The position numbers and the translations under genes were made by a program. Under the pieces are notes generated by a model, which did no database searches, was not told where the DNA came from, and saw only the letters and a list, made by a program, of their open reading frames with translations. A stretch of 8,993 bases of DNA. It comes from an uncultured Flavobacteriales bacterium (GTDB lineage Bacteria; Bacteroidota; Bacteroidia; Flavobacteriales; Crocinitomicaceae). Positions 1-6,965 of the stretch are shown here, piece after piece; positions within the stretch are counted from its first letter, which is position 1; each line of letters starts with the position of its first letter. Location of the stretch: positions 1 through 8,993 of the forward strand of contig CAMLIF010000135.1 of assembly GCA_946479985.1 (NCBI GenBank). The letters are read 5' to 3'.

Positions 1-2619
1 TTTCAGGCGAAAGCACAAATTCCGCTTTTATTCGGAATGGACGCTGAATGGGGGACTGCCATGCGTATATCTGATCAGGAACGTTTCCCGTATTTATCAA
101 CTGTTGGTGCAGCAAATGACCTGGATCTTACAAAACGTTTAGGGCGTTTAATGGGCGAAGATTGTGCGGAGATCGGAATCAACTTCAATTTTGCTCCTGA
201 TGCCGACGTAAACATTGAACCGAATAATCCGGTAATTGGTTTCAGGGCTTTTGGCGATGATCCTAAAAATGTGGCAAAACACACTGCTGCTTTTGTTGCA
301 GGAATGGAAGAAACCAAAGTACTTTCCTGTATCAAACATTTCCCCGGACACGGCGACACAGATAAAGATTCGCATTTGGAATTACCAACAGTTTCTCATT
401 CAAAAGAGAAATTCGAAACAGTAGATTTTCCTCCGTTTGTAAGTGGAATTGAAGCCGGAACCAGCGCAATAATGGTTGCCCATTTAAATGTTCCTGGTTT
501 AGATCCTTCCGGAACACCGAGTTCACTTTCTAAAGTGGTAATTGAAGATGTTATTCGCAAGCAATTGAAATTTAAAGGCTTGGTTGTTTCAGATGCGTTA
601 AACATGAAGGCGGTTTCTGACAAATACGGGAAAGAAGATGTGGTTGTGAAAGCATATATGGCTGGTTGTGATGTACTGCTTTTCCCTGAATCTGTTGGAG
701 AATCAATCAAGGCGATTGCACGCAAAGTTGAGGCGGGAAAGATTACCAATGAAGAAGTAAACGAACATTGCAAGCGTGTTTTAAAAGCAAAATACAAAGC
801 TGTTTTTGAAGGTGAAAAGTACAAATCAATACATTCTAAAAACGAGCGCACACTGGTTGAAAGCCTGATCTGTGAAAAAGCAATAACCGTTTTAAAGAAT
901 GAAGGAAATGTTCTACCAATCGGGAGAATGGACGAAGAGATTGTACATATTTCGGTTGGACCGTATGCAGATGCATTTCACGATCGCTTAATTACATACG
1001 GAAAGATCAAACAGCTGCGTTATTTCACCATAGATGAAGCGAAAGAACGTTTGAAATCGCAGAAATTCGGTGCTAAAACAACCATTATTCTCGATTTACA
1101 TTCGGTTACTCAGCGTGAGAGAAACAACTTCGGATTCGGAAAATGGGAAGAGTTACTGCCATTGCTTCCCGAAGAGAGTAAAGTGTCCCTGCTTTTATTC
1201 GGGAATCAAATGGTGCTGCGAAATACAACAGAACTGCCGTCTAACATTGATGCTTGCGTTATTGCTCATGAAAATCATTTGGCAATGCAGGATCGTGTGG
1301 CACAGTTTGTTGCCGGAGCTTTCGATGTGAACGGAAAATTGGAAACGGCGATCAATACCAAATGGCCGAAAGGATTCGGTTTGACAGTATCAGGAAATGG
1401 TCGATTGAAATATACCGTTCCGGAAGAATTGGGAATTTCTTCGAAGAAAATGGAAGAAATTGATAAGATCTGTGAGAATGCGATCAAAGCGAAAGTTTTT
1501 CCGGGCTGTCAGGTAGTTGTTGCAATTGAAGGAAAAGTGATTCATCAGAAATCGTACGGTACAATCAGCTACGATAGTTCTGATTCGATTAACAACGAAC
1601 ATTTGTATGATATCGCGTCTATAACCAAGATTGCCTCGTCAACTGTTTCATTAATGAAACTCGATTCTGAGAACAAATTCAGTTCAGAAAGCACTTTGGG
1701 AACGTTGGTTCCTGAATATGTTTCCGGAACGGCTTATGCAAAATTAAAAGCGAATGATTTGTTGACTCACCAGGCCGGATTAACTCCCTGGATTGCGTTC
1801 TATAAGAAAACACTGAAAGACGGGAATTTAGATCCGTCAGTCTACAAAACAAAAAAAGAACCGGGATTTGAAACTCAGGTCGCCAAAGACATTTACATCA
1901 AAGACGATTATTGGAAAACGATGATCAAAACCATTACCGAAACGCCGCTTTCTGGTCAGAAGAAGTATGAATACTCTGATTTAAGTTACTATTTCTTCAA
2001 TAAATACATTGAAAGGGTGAGTGGAATGGGGCAGGAGAAGTTTGTCCAGGAGAATATTTATGCTCCGCTCGGTTTGCAGCACATGACTTACCTTCCTTTG
2101 AAAAAATTCCCGTTGAAACAGATAACACCAACTGAAAACGACAAAGAATTCAGAAAACAGGAAGTAAGAGGATATGTTCACGATCCGGGAGCTTCTATGA
2201 TGGGTGGAGTTGCCGGTCATGCCGGATTATTCTCCAATGCAACAGATCTGGCTGCTTTAATGCAGTTGTTGTTAAACAAAGGTCAAATTGGAAATTATTC
2301 GGTTATCAATAAAGCAGTGATTGAAAAATATACGAGATGTCAGTTTTGTCCTGGAAACAGAAGAGGTTTAGGTTTCGACAAACCTTCAGCCGGCGGTGGC
2401 GGACCGGTAAGCGCTTTAGCTTCAACTGCCAGTTTTGGTCACTCCGGATTTACAGGAACACTGGCCTGGGCCGATCCGACTTATAATATCAATTACGTTT
2501 TCCTTTCAAATCGTGTTTCACCAAACGCCGATAACTGGAAGATCAGGGACATGAATATCAGAACAAACATACAAGAGGTCATTTACAAAGCATACAACGA
2601 ATCGAAAAAGAAAAGTTAG
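1..2619 (+). CDS. NagZ-like family 3 beta-N-acetylglucosaminidase fused to a beta-lactamase-fold serine hydrolase; 5' end outside window
   Basis: The reading frame is open from base 1, and the residues before the Met at 37 already match the conserved GH3 segment (PLLFGMDAEWG), so that Met is internal and the gene starts upstream. Residues here are counted from Met37. Module 1 (to about 262) is a GH3 barrel of NagZ type: KHFPGHGDT at 100-108, then D111-S112-H113, the Asp/His acid-base dyad of NagZ enzymes, and SDALNM with nucleophile D186. Residues about 275-440 resemble the GH3 C-terminal domain (ITVLKNEGNVLP at 283-294). Module 2 (about 466-856) is a serine hydrolase of the class C beta-lactamase/S12 family: S528-x-x-K531, Y646-S-D648 in place of the usual YxN, GHAGLFS at 727-733 and H802-S-G804 in the KTG position. 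Known family role: NagZ removes non-reducing GlcNAc from peptidoglycan fragments; in Bacillus subtilis a neighbouring beta-lactamase-fold enzyme, AmiE, cuts MurNAc from the peptide. I infer that this single chain performs both steps, in periplasm or outer surface, but any export signal is off-window. The second module could instead be an esterase or D-peptidase. Confidence 0.93.
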   Translation, partial: FQAKAQIPLLFGMDAEWGTAMRISDQERFPYLSTVGAANDLDLTKRLGRLMGEDCAEIGINFNFAPDADVNIEPNNPVIGFRAFGDDPKNVAKHTAAFVAGMEETKVLSCIKHFPGHGDTDKDSHLELPTVSHSKEKFETVDFPPFVSGIEAGTSAIMVAHLNVPGLDPSGTPSSLSKVVIEDVIRKQLKFKGLVVSDALNMKAVSDKYGKEDVVVKAYMAGCDVLLFPESVGESIKAIARKVEAGKITNEEVNEHCKRVLKAKYKAVFEGEKYKSIHSKNERTLVESLICEKAITVLKNEGNVLPIGRMDEEIVHISVGPYADAFHDRLITYGKIKQLRYFTIDEAKERLKSQKFGAKTTIILDLHSVTQRERNNFGFGKWEELLPLLPEESKVSLLLFGNQMVLRNTTELPSNIDACVIAHENHLAMQDRVAQFVAGAFDVNGKLETAINTKWPKGFGLTVSGNGRLKYTVPEELGISSKKMEEIDKICENAIKAKVFPGCQVVVAIEGKVIHQKSYGTISYDSSDSINNEHLYDIASITKIASSTVSLMKLDSENKFSSESTLGTLVPEYVSGTAYAKLKANDLLTHQAGLTPWIAFYKKTLKDGNLDPSVYKTKKEPGFETQVAKDIYIKDDYWKTMIKTITETPLSGQKKYEYSDLSYYFFNKYIERVSGMGQEKFVQENIYAPLGLQHMTYLPLKKFPLKQITPTENDKEFRKQEVRGYVHDPGASMMGGVAGHAGLFSNATDLAALMQLLLNKGQIGNYSVINKAVIEKYTRCQFCPGNRRGLGFDKPSAGGGGPVSALASTASFGHSGFTGTLAWADPTYNINYVFLSNRVSPNADNWKIRDMNIRTNIQEVIYKAYNESKKKS

Positions 2620-2761
2620 GATTGTAAGATGGCAGGATTTTGGTGCCTTAAGACTGGTCTTTTCCTGATAATTTTATGATTCGGATTTATTAAAATTTAC
2701 GAGAGACTTTAAGAATAAGAGATATTATGTCTTAAATCTTAAAGCCCTAATATCAAATTCA

Positions 2762-3901
2762 ATGAAAATAGGAATAGTGCTTTATCCAACCTTTGGAGGA
2801 AGTGGAGTAGTAGCGACGGAATTGGGAAAAGCATTGGCTTTGAAAGGACATGAAATTCATTTCATTACTTATTCTCAACCCGTTCGCTTAGGAAGTTTTA
2901 GAGAGAATATTTACTATCACGAGGTGAGCATCAGCGATTATCCGTTGTTTGAATATCAGCCGTATGAAACCGAATTAGCCAGTAAAATGGTAGATGTGGT
3001 AAAATATGAACATTTGGATTTACTGCATGTTCACTATGCAATTCCTCATGCATCTGCCGCATTTATGGCTCAGCAGATCTTAAGATCACAAGGAATTGAA
3101 ATCCCGTTTATCACTACGCTGCATGGAACCGATATTACGCTTGTTGGTCGTGATCCTTCATTTGAACCCGTTATTTCGTTCTGTTTGAATGCGTCTGATG
3201 CAGTTACGGCTGTTTCCGAAAGTCTGAGAAAAGACACATTGGCTCATTTTTCCACAAGAAGAAAAATCCATGTAATTCCGAATTTCATTCATGTTCCTGA
3301 AACATTACCGGTTATGGATATGAAAAAGCGCCGTCAGTACGCCAACGACGAAGAACGAATTATCTGTCACGTTTCCAATTTCAGGCCGGTAAAAAGGCTG
3401 GAAGATGTTATCCGGACATTCCAGTTGATTCAGAAAGAAATGCCTGCCAGGTTGATTCTTTGCGGCGATGGTCCGGAAAGGGCAAAAGTAGAACGCCTGG
3501 CGCGTGAATTGGATGTTTGTCACCGCGTGCGATTTACAGGGAAAGTACGTGATGCGAGTTCGATTTTGCAATTGTCAGATTTGTTCCTGCTTCCTTCCGA
3601 AACAGAAAGTTTCGGTTTGGCTGCCCTGGAAGCAATGGCTGAAGGTGTACCTGTTGTTTCTTCCAATACAGGTGGTATTCCGGAGGTAAATGTGCACGGA
3701 GTTTCCGGTTATTTATCGAATGTGGGTGATGTGGAAGACATGGCCAAACACAGTATTGAAATTCTGAAAAACGATAAAACGCTTCTGAAATTTAGAGAAG
3801 CTGCTTTGAAAAGAGCGAACGACTTTAAGCTGGAGAATGTTCTTCCAATGTATGAAGAATTGTACGAGTCTGTTGTAATGGAAAAACAACGGTTGTATTG
3901 A
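2762..3901 (+). CDS. bshA: N-acetyl-alpha-D-glucosaminyl L-malate synthase BshA
   Basis: This cytosolic GT4 glycosyltransferase joins UDP-GlcNAc and L-malate to GlcNAc-malate, the first step of bacillithiol synthesis. The 379-residue length is usual for the family. The N-terminus ([20 protein letters not shown]) is a BshA signature with the glycine loop G12-G-S-G15. Further marks are the segment [18 protein letters not shown] (52-69), HVHYAIPHA (89-97), HGTD (121-124), the nucleotide-sugar region SNFRPVKR (205-212), GDGPER (235-240) and the GT4 retaining-enzyme E-x7-E pair E282/E290 within ESFGLAALE. The start at 2762 is chosen because the family begins exactly at this MKIGI; no Shine-Dalgarno sequence precedes it. 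No bshB or bshC is in the window, so the pathway must be completed elsewhere, as is common. The gene lies 142 bases after the GH3 fusion gene on the same strand, so co-transcription is possible but not shown. It ends in a strong hairpin terminator. Confidence 0.96.
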   Translation: MKIGIVLYPTFGGSGVVATELGKALALKGHEIHFITYSQPVRLGSFRENIYYHEVSISDYPLFEYQPYETELASKMVDVVKYEHLDLLHVHYAIPHASAAFMAQQILRSQGIEIPFITTLHGTDITLVGRDPSFEPVISFCLNASDAVTAVSESLRKDTLAHFSTRRKIHVIPNFIHVPETLPVMDMKKRRQYANDEERIICHVSNFRPVKRLEDVIRTFQLIQKEMPARLILCGDGPERAKVERLARELDVCHRVRFTGKVRDASSILQLSDLFLLPSETESFGLAALEAMAEGVPVVSSNTGGIPEVNVHGVSGYLSNVGDVEDMAKHSIEILKNDKTLLKFREAALKRANDFKLENVLPMYEELYESVVMEKQRLY

Positions 3902-3926
3902 TTTTTTGAATATCATTTTCATAAAG

Positions 3927-3959
3927 AAAGCACCCGATCTTGCCCTCGGGTGCTTTTTT
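3927..3959. terminator. Bidirectional intrinsic terminator between convergent bshA and the T9SS substrate gene
   Basis: The arms AAAGCACCCGA (3927-3937) and TCGGGTGCTTT (3946-3956) are exact reverse complements, 11 bp, with an 8-base loop. A run of six T (3954-3959) follows on the plus strand, giving a classic terminator for bshA, whose stop codon ends at 3901. On the minus strand the A-rich left side (about 3923-3929, interrupted by one G) gives a weaker U tract, so the same hairpin can also stop transcription of the convergent gene ending at 3978. Confidence 0.9.
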
Positions 3960-3977
3960 GTTAACACTGCGGTCGGT

Positions 3978-6758
3978 TTACTTCAATATATTTACATGCC
4001 CCGTAACCACGTTATCCACTTTTCGGTGAATTGTTGATTTGAATTCGATCTTCCACGTATAGGTTCCATCTTGCGCAACGAGACCACGGAAAGATCCATT
4101 CCAACCTTCTTCAATGTCTTCTGATTCAAATACAGTTTCGCCCCATCTGTTGTAAATCCAAAAATGATAATAGTGCGGATCCATTCCTGATTCCACTACG
4201 GGCTTAAATTCATCATTATTTCCATCACCATCAGGCGTGAATGTATTTGGAACGTAATAGATCAAATCTTCTTCTACATAAACGGTAGCGTGAGCAGTAT
4301 CAACACAGCCGTGATCTGAAGTTGCTGTTAATATAATGTCGTATGTTCCGATTTCTTCAGGATATGTATGCCATGGATCAAATTGAGGTGATCCGGTACC
4401 GTCTCCAAAATTCCAGCTATAGGAATCCGCTCCTGTTGTGTAATTTTCCATGTGTGTAATAGGAGACGTTTCCAACAAGTAATTTGGACTTGGCTGGAAC
4501 GCAGCGTTTGGAACGGGGTAAACACAAACCGCCGAATTGAATGTTGTATCATAAACGCAGCCAATTGGAGATGTACTTACCAGTGTAACATCGTAACATC
4601 CGTCGTTTTCAAAAGTGTAAGTTGTGCTGCAACCGACAACACTATTGCCGTCTGAGATATTCCAGAAGCAAGTATTGGCCGTTCCGGAGGTATTCGTAAA
4701 ATCTACTTCCAATGGAGCACAACCACTTGTTAGGCTGAAGCTTCCCGTCATTACAGGGGCCTGCTCAAAAGCAATGTAAACAGAATCGGAGTCGATACAG
4801 CCAAACTGATCTGTTCCTGTTACGGTGTAAAAACTGGCAACGGTAGGAGTGAACGGGGTGTTGTTTAATACTCCGTTTGTCCAGGAATATGAATCTGCTC
4901 CCGATCCGCTTAAAGTAACCGGAGCATCCAGACAAATAATTTGATCAGGACCTGCGTCAACAACCGGTAACGGATTAACTGTAACTGCAACCTGATCGGT
5001 ATCTGAACAACCGTTTGCATCCCATCCAACCACTTCAAAAGTCCAGTTTCCCGTTGGCGGTTCAAAAGGAACAGTGTTCAAAACTCCTGAATCCCAGATT
5101 ATTATTTGAGTTCCGGTGGCGTTTAAGGTCACCATTTCATGTAAACAAACGGCTACGTCACTTCCTGCATCTACCACCGTTGGTGCAAAAAAGCTGACCT
5201 GGAGTGAATCTGTGTTTGAACATCCATTGGCATCGGTTCCGGTGACTGTGTAATAACCCGGATTAGGATTGAAAAGACTTCCGTTCGGTAAACCATTCGA
5301 CCAGCTGTAGCTTGCAGCTCCTGTTGCGTTCAGGGTCAAAGTGCTGAACAGGCAAAGTGTTGTGTCGGGACCGGCCTCGACCATAGGTTCTGCAAAAACT
5401 TCTGTTATTTGTGTGAGACTGTTTACACAACCGAAAGATGAAGTTGCAGTAAGTGTCACAGAATAGTTATTCGGAGCGGCATAAAGATGATCGGGAGAAG
5501 TGAGAGTATCGGTAGTGTTGTCTCCAAAATCCCACTCGAATGATAATGGGAACTGATCGGTACTGGTATTTACAAAATGAGTAGTGTCACTGGAACATAC
5601 AGCGGTTTGTGTGAATGCAACTACCGGTAATTCGTATACGGTAATATCCTGGGTAATTGTATCGCTGCATCCCTGGTCCGACGTTGCTATGAGCTGTGCA
5701 GTAAATGTTCCTCCGGTTGTATATGGATGAGAAGGAAATTGCGCATTAGATGTGGAACCATCTCCAAAATCCCAATTCCAGTTGGTAATCGTTCCTACAT
5801 TAACAAATGAAGAATCGAGGAAGAGCAGGTTATTGTTAATGCAGGCTGACCCCGAAGGAAAGTTTGCTGTTACAATTGTTGGTTCGACGGTAACGGTTAC
5901 ATCAACCGAACAATTTCCCTGGTTAGAGAATGTCGACATTGTGCAAGTATAAACAGTACCATCTGCCGGAGTGGGCACGTTGATCGTTTGACCGGTTAAG
6001 TTTCCCGGATTCCATGTATATGTTTGAAAACCAGTTGGTGCTTCCATTGAGATAATTTGATCACCTGCGCAATATGCCAGTTGTAATTCGAGCGGGGAAC
6101 ACCCTGCGCTGATATAAGCATAACCGAAATGCGCACCAAGCGAACAATCTTTTGTGGTAAATTCAATAAAAACCTGTTGTCCCATGTATGCGGTGAGATC
6201 AATGCCAACAGTAGTCCATGGAAGCCATGTTACGTCACCGCAATTATTGAAATTCTGTCCCGGCTGGCCGGCATACACAACGTAAGTGCCACATGGTCCG
6301 CCAATTGGATTCCCCCCGGAATCAAGCAGCCGAACCGAAAATTCAGGTTGCTCGTTCGGGTCATGATCGTCCGGATTTTCCAAAACAACCGCATATTTGT
6401 ATACGAATAGTGCATTTTGAGGATCAACAACTAATCCATAGCGAAGCTGTTCTGCCAAAGCGCCTGTACCCTGATTTCCTAATCGTGCAGAGGCAGTTCC
6501 TCCCGGAGGAAGCACGCTCAGCCCGCCACATGTAAGAGGATCAACTCCCGGCCCGGCAAAAATGGTGTGCCGACCTCCGATAAAACCGGTGTTTTGTCCC
6601 GGATTGTTGTAAGTTCCATAGAAACCTTGCCAGTTATCGAAATTGGTATTAGCAAAATCGGCGTTTGGACAAGTAGATTGTGAATAAAGTGCCTGATCGA
6701 TGAAAGTGAAGCTCATCATAAGTAAAAGACAGACGCGGAATTGTAGTAGTGATCTCAT
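3978..6758 (-). CDS. T9SS type B sorting domain-containing PKD/Ig-like repeat protein, secreted or surface adhesin-like
   Basis: A 926-residue exported protein. Residues 1 to about 26 are a signal peptide (basic start MRSLLQFR, hydrophobic core CLLLMMSFTFI, likely cleavage near YS/Q26-27). Residues about 28-220 form a beta-rich jelly-roll/lectin-like region of uncertain family, followed by an Ig-like segment (about 229-293). PKD domains follow: about 297-374 with WDFGDGS at 329-335, 377-456 with WDFGDNT at 409-415, a degenerate one at about 667-748 (FWNISDGN) and another at about 749-829 with WNFGDGT at 782-788. Between them lie three tandem Ig-like repeats (460-666). Residues 836-926 are the T9SS type B (gliding motility-associated CHU_C-like) domain. 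The many paired cysteines fit an extracellular protein. Known: such domains direct passage through T9SS across the outer membrane, and type B substrates often need a PorP/SprF-like partner; none is visible here. No enzyme motif is seen, so adhesion or carbohydrate binding is inference. The start gives a good signal peptide; an ATG 7 bases upstream is out of frame. Confidence 0.93.
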   Translation of the reverse strand: MRSLLQFRVCLLLMMSFTFIDQALYSQSTCPNADFANTNFDNWQGFYGTYNNPGQNTGFIGGRHTIFAGPGVDPLTCGGLSVLPPGGTASARLGNQGTGALAEQLRYGLVVDPQNALFVYKYAVVLENPDDHDPNEQPEFSVRLLDSGGNPIGGPCGTYVVYAGQPGQNFNNCGDVTWLPWTTVGIDLTAYMGQQVFIEFTTKDCSLGAHFGYAYISAGCSPLELQLAYCAGDQIISMEAPTGFQTYTWNPGNLTGQTINVPTPADGTVYTCTMSTFSNQGNCSVDVTVTVEPTIVTANFPSGSACINNNLLFLDSSFVNVGTITNWNWDFGDGSTSNAQFPSHPYTTGGTFTAQLIATSDQGCSDTITQDITVYELPVVAFTQTAVCSSDTTHFVNTSTDQFPLSFEWDFGDNTTDTLTSPDHLYAAPNNYSVTLTATSSFGCVNSLTQITEVFAEPMVEAGPDTTLCLFSTLTLNATGAASYSWSNGLPNGSLFNPNPGYYTVTGTDANGCSNTDSLQVSFFAPTVVDAGSDVAVCLHEMVTLNATGTQIIIWDSGVLNTVPFEPPTGNWTFEVVGWDANGCSDTDQVAVTVNPLPVVDAGPDQIICLDAPVTLSGSGADSYSWTNGVLNNTPFTPTVASFYTVTGTDQFGCIDSDSVYIAFEQAPVMTGSFSLTSGCAPLEVDFTNTSGTANTCFWNISDGNSVVGCSTTYTFENDGCYDVTLVSTSPIGCVYDTTFNSAVCVYPVPNAAFQPSPNYLLETSPITHMENYTTGADSYSWNFGDGTGSPQFDPWHTYPEEIGTYDIILTATSDHGCVDTAHATVYVEEDLIYYVPNTFTPDGDGNNDEFKPVVESGMDPHYYHFWIYNRWGETVFESEDIEEGWNGSFRGLVAQDGTYTWKIEFKSTIHRKVDNVVTGHVNILK
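3981..4253 (-). other. T9SS type B C-terminal sorting domain (gliding motility-associated)
   Basis: This codes residues 836-926 of the large secreted protein. It starts with VPNTFTPDGDGNNDEFKP, the hallmark opening of the type B domain, followed by FWIYNRWGETVFES, then EGWNG, DGTYTWKIEF and the terminal GHVNILK. These are the conserved blocks of the family, in the expected order and at the very C-terminus. The domain is the export signal recognised by the type IX secretion machinery, which implies that the organism carries that machinery elsewhere in its genome. Confidence 0.95.
4761..5381 (-). repeat. Three tandem Ig-like repeats of about 70 residues inside the T9SS substrate
   Basis: Residues 460-666 of the protein split into three units beginning at V460 (VEAGPD), V529 (VDAGSD) and V600 (VDAGPD). 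Each has the pattern VxAGxD, a Cys about nine residues in, TL with a Gly-rich turn, a Trp, an FxP segment, VxGxD and a second GC. The Cys pairs are C469/C513, C538/C584 and C609/C654, a spacing of 44-46 residues, which suggests one disulfide per unit. They resemble the HYR/SprB-like Ig repeats common in Flavobacteriia surface proteins. The protein-level identity is moderate, so this is old duplication rather than a recent DNA repeat. Confidence 0.85.
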
Positions 6759-6836
6759 TGCGCATTGTTTTTAGTAGTAATGATAAATTACGCATTTCTC
6801 TCGATGAATGAATATGATTTTCGACTAAAGTCACGG

Positions 6837-6844
6837 AAAAAATA
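6837..6844 (-). promoter_or_regulatory. Possible Bacteroidota -7 promoter element for the T9SS substrate gene
   Basis: Read on the minus strand this is TATTTTTT, matching the Bacteroidota -7 consensus TAnnTTTG at all fixed positions except the last. A TTG lies 23 bases upstream, slightly further than the usual 19-21. Transcription would begin about 70 bases before the start codon at 6758. The match is weak and A/T-rich DNA gives such hits by chance. Confidence 0.25.
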
Positions 6845-6870
6845 GACAAAGGAGGAGTTCGAATAGACAA
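6841..6870. repeat. Direct repeat AATAGACAA, two copies
   Basis: AATAGACAA occurs at 6841-6849 and again at 6862-6870, start to start 21 bases, which is two helical turns. The pair lies upstream of the T9SS substrate gene and overlaps its possible promoter. Two sites on the same DNA face are a common arrangement for a regulator, but no regulator is identified. Confidence 0.5.
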
Positions 6871-6873
6871 GTG

Positions 6874-6887
6874 CTATGCGCGCATAG
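6874..6887. promoter_or_regulatory. 14-bp perfect palindrome, candidate operator
   Basis: CTATGCG followed directly by CGCATAG is an exact two-fold symmetric site with no spacer. It lies between the thiolase terminator and the start region of the T9SS substrate gene, four bases from a direct repeat. It lacks a loop and a T tract, so it does not look like a terminator. Binding by a dimeric regulator is inference. Confidence 0.4.
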
Positions 6888-6904
6888 ATTGTGAAGGTTT
6901 TCAC

Positions 6905-6940
6905 AAAAAAAATCCTGATCCCGTACATACGGGACCAGGA
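6905..6940 (-). terminator. Intrinsic terminator of the thiolase gene
   Basis: On the minus strand the arm TCCTGGTCCCGT (6940-6929) pairs with ACGGGATCAGGA (6924-6913) across a four-base loop, 12 pairs with one G-U, and is followed by eight U (6912-6905). It starts 25 bases after the thiolase stop codon. On the plus strand the same position would be an A-C mismatch and the hairpin lacks a 3' T run, so it works in the thiolase direction only. Confidence 0.92.
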
Positions 6941-6965
6941 CTCAGTATATAATGTTAATTACTTA

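Noticed and set aside
396..851. Antisense open frame of 151 codons inside the GH3 gene
   Set aside because: It lies fully opposite a well-conserved catalytic domain, has no recognisable motif, and is a shadow of the sense codon usage.
2650..2661. Inverted repeat AAGAC-TG-GTCTT just after the GH3 fusion gene, possible terminator
   Set aside because: The stem is only four to five pairs with an almost absent loop and is followed by just two T before CC, too weak for an intrinsic terminator.
2669..2676. TAATTTTA as a possible -7 promoter element for bshA
   Set aside because: It lacks the final G and the nearest TTTG is 26 bases upstream, outside the usual spacing.
2707..2744. Dyad CTTTAAG / CTTAAAG upstream of bshA
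   Set aside because: Seven A/T-rich bases with a 24-base spacer can easily occur by chance, and no promoter element is aligned with it.
3978..6758. Possibility that the PKD/Ig region is a CRISPR-like or recent DNA repeat array
   Set aside because: The repeat is visible at protein level only; unit lengths differ and nucleotide identity between units is low.
6649..6870. 73-codon minus-strand frame overlapping the start of the T9SS substrate, possible overlapping small gene
   Set aside because: It has no signal or motif and the overlapping frame clearly encodes the signal peptide of the large protein.
6848..6885. AAAGGAGG followed by ATG-CGC-GCA-TAG on the plus strand, a possible leader peptide
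   Set aside because: The spacing of about 20 bases is too long, the peptide would have three residues, and no plus-strand gene follows.
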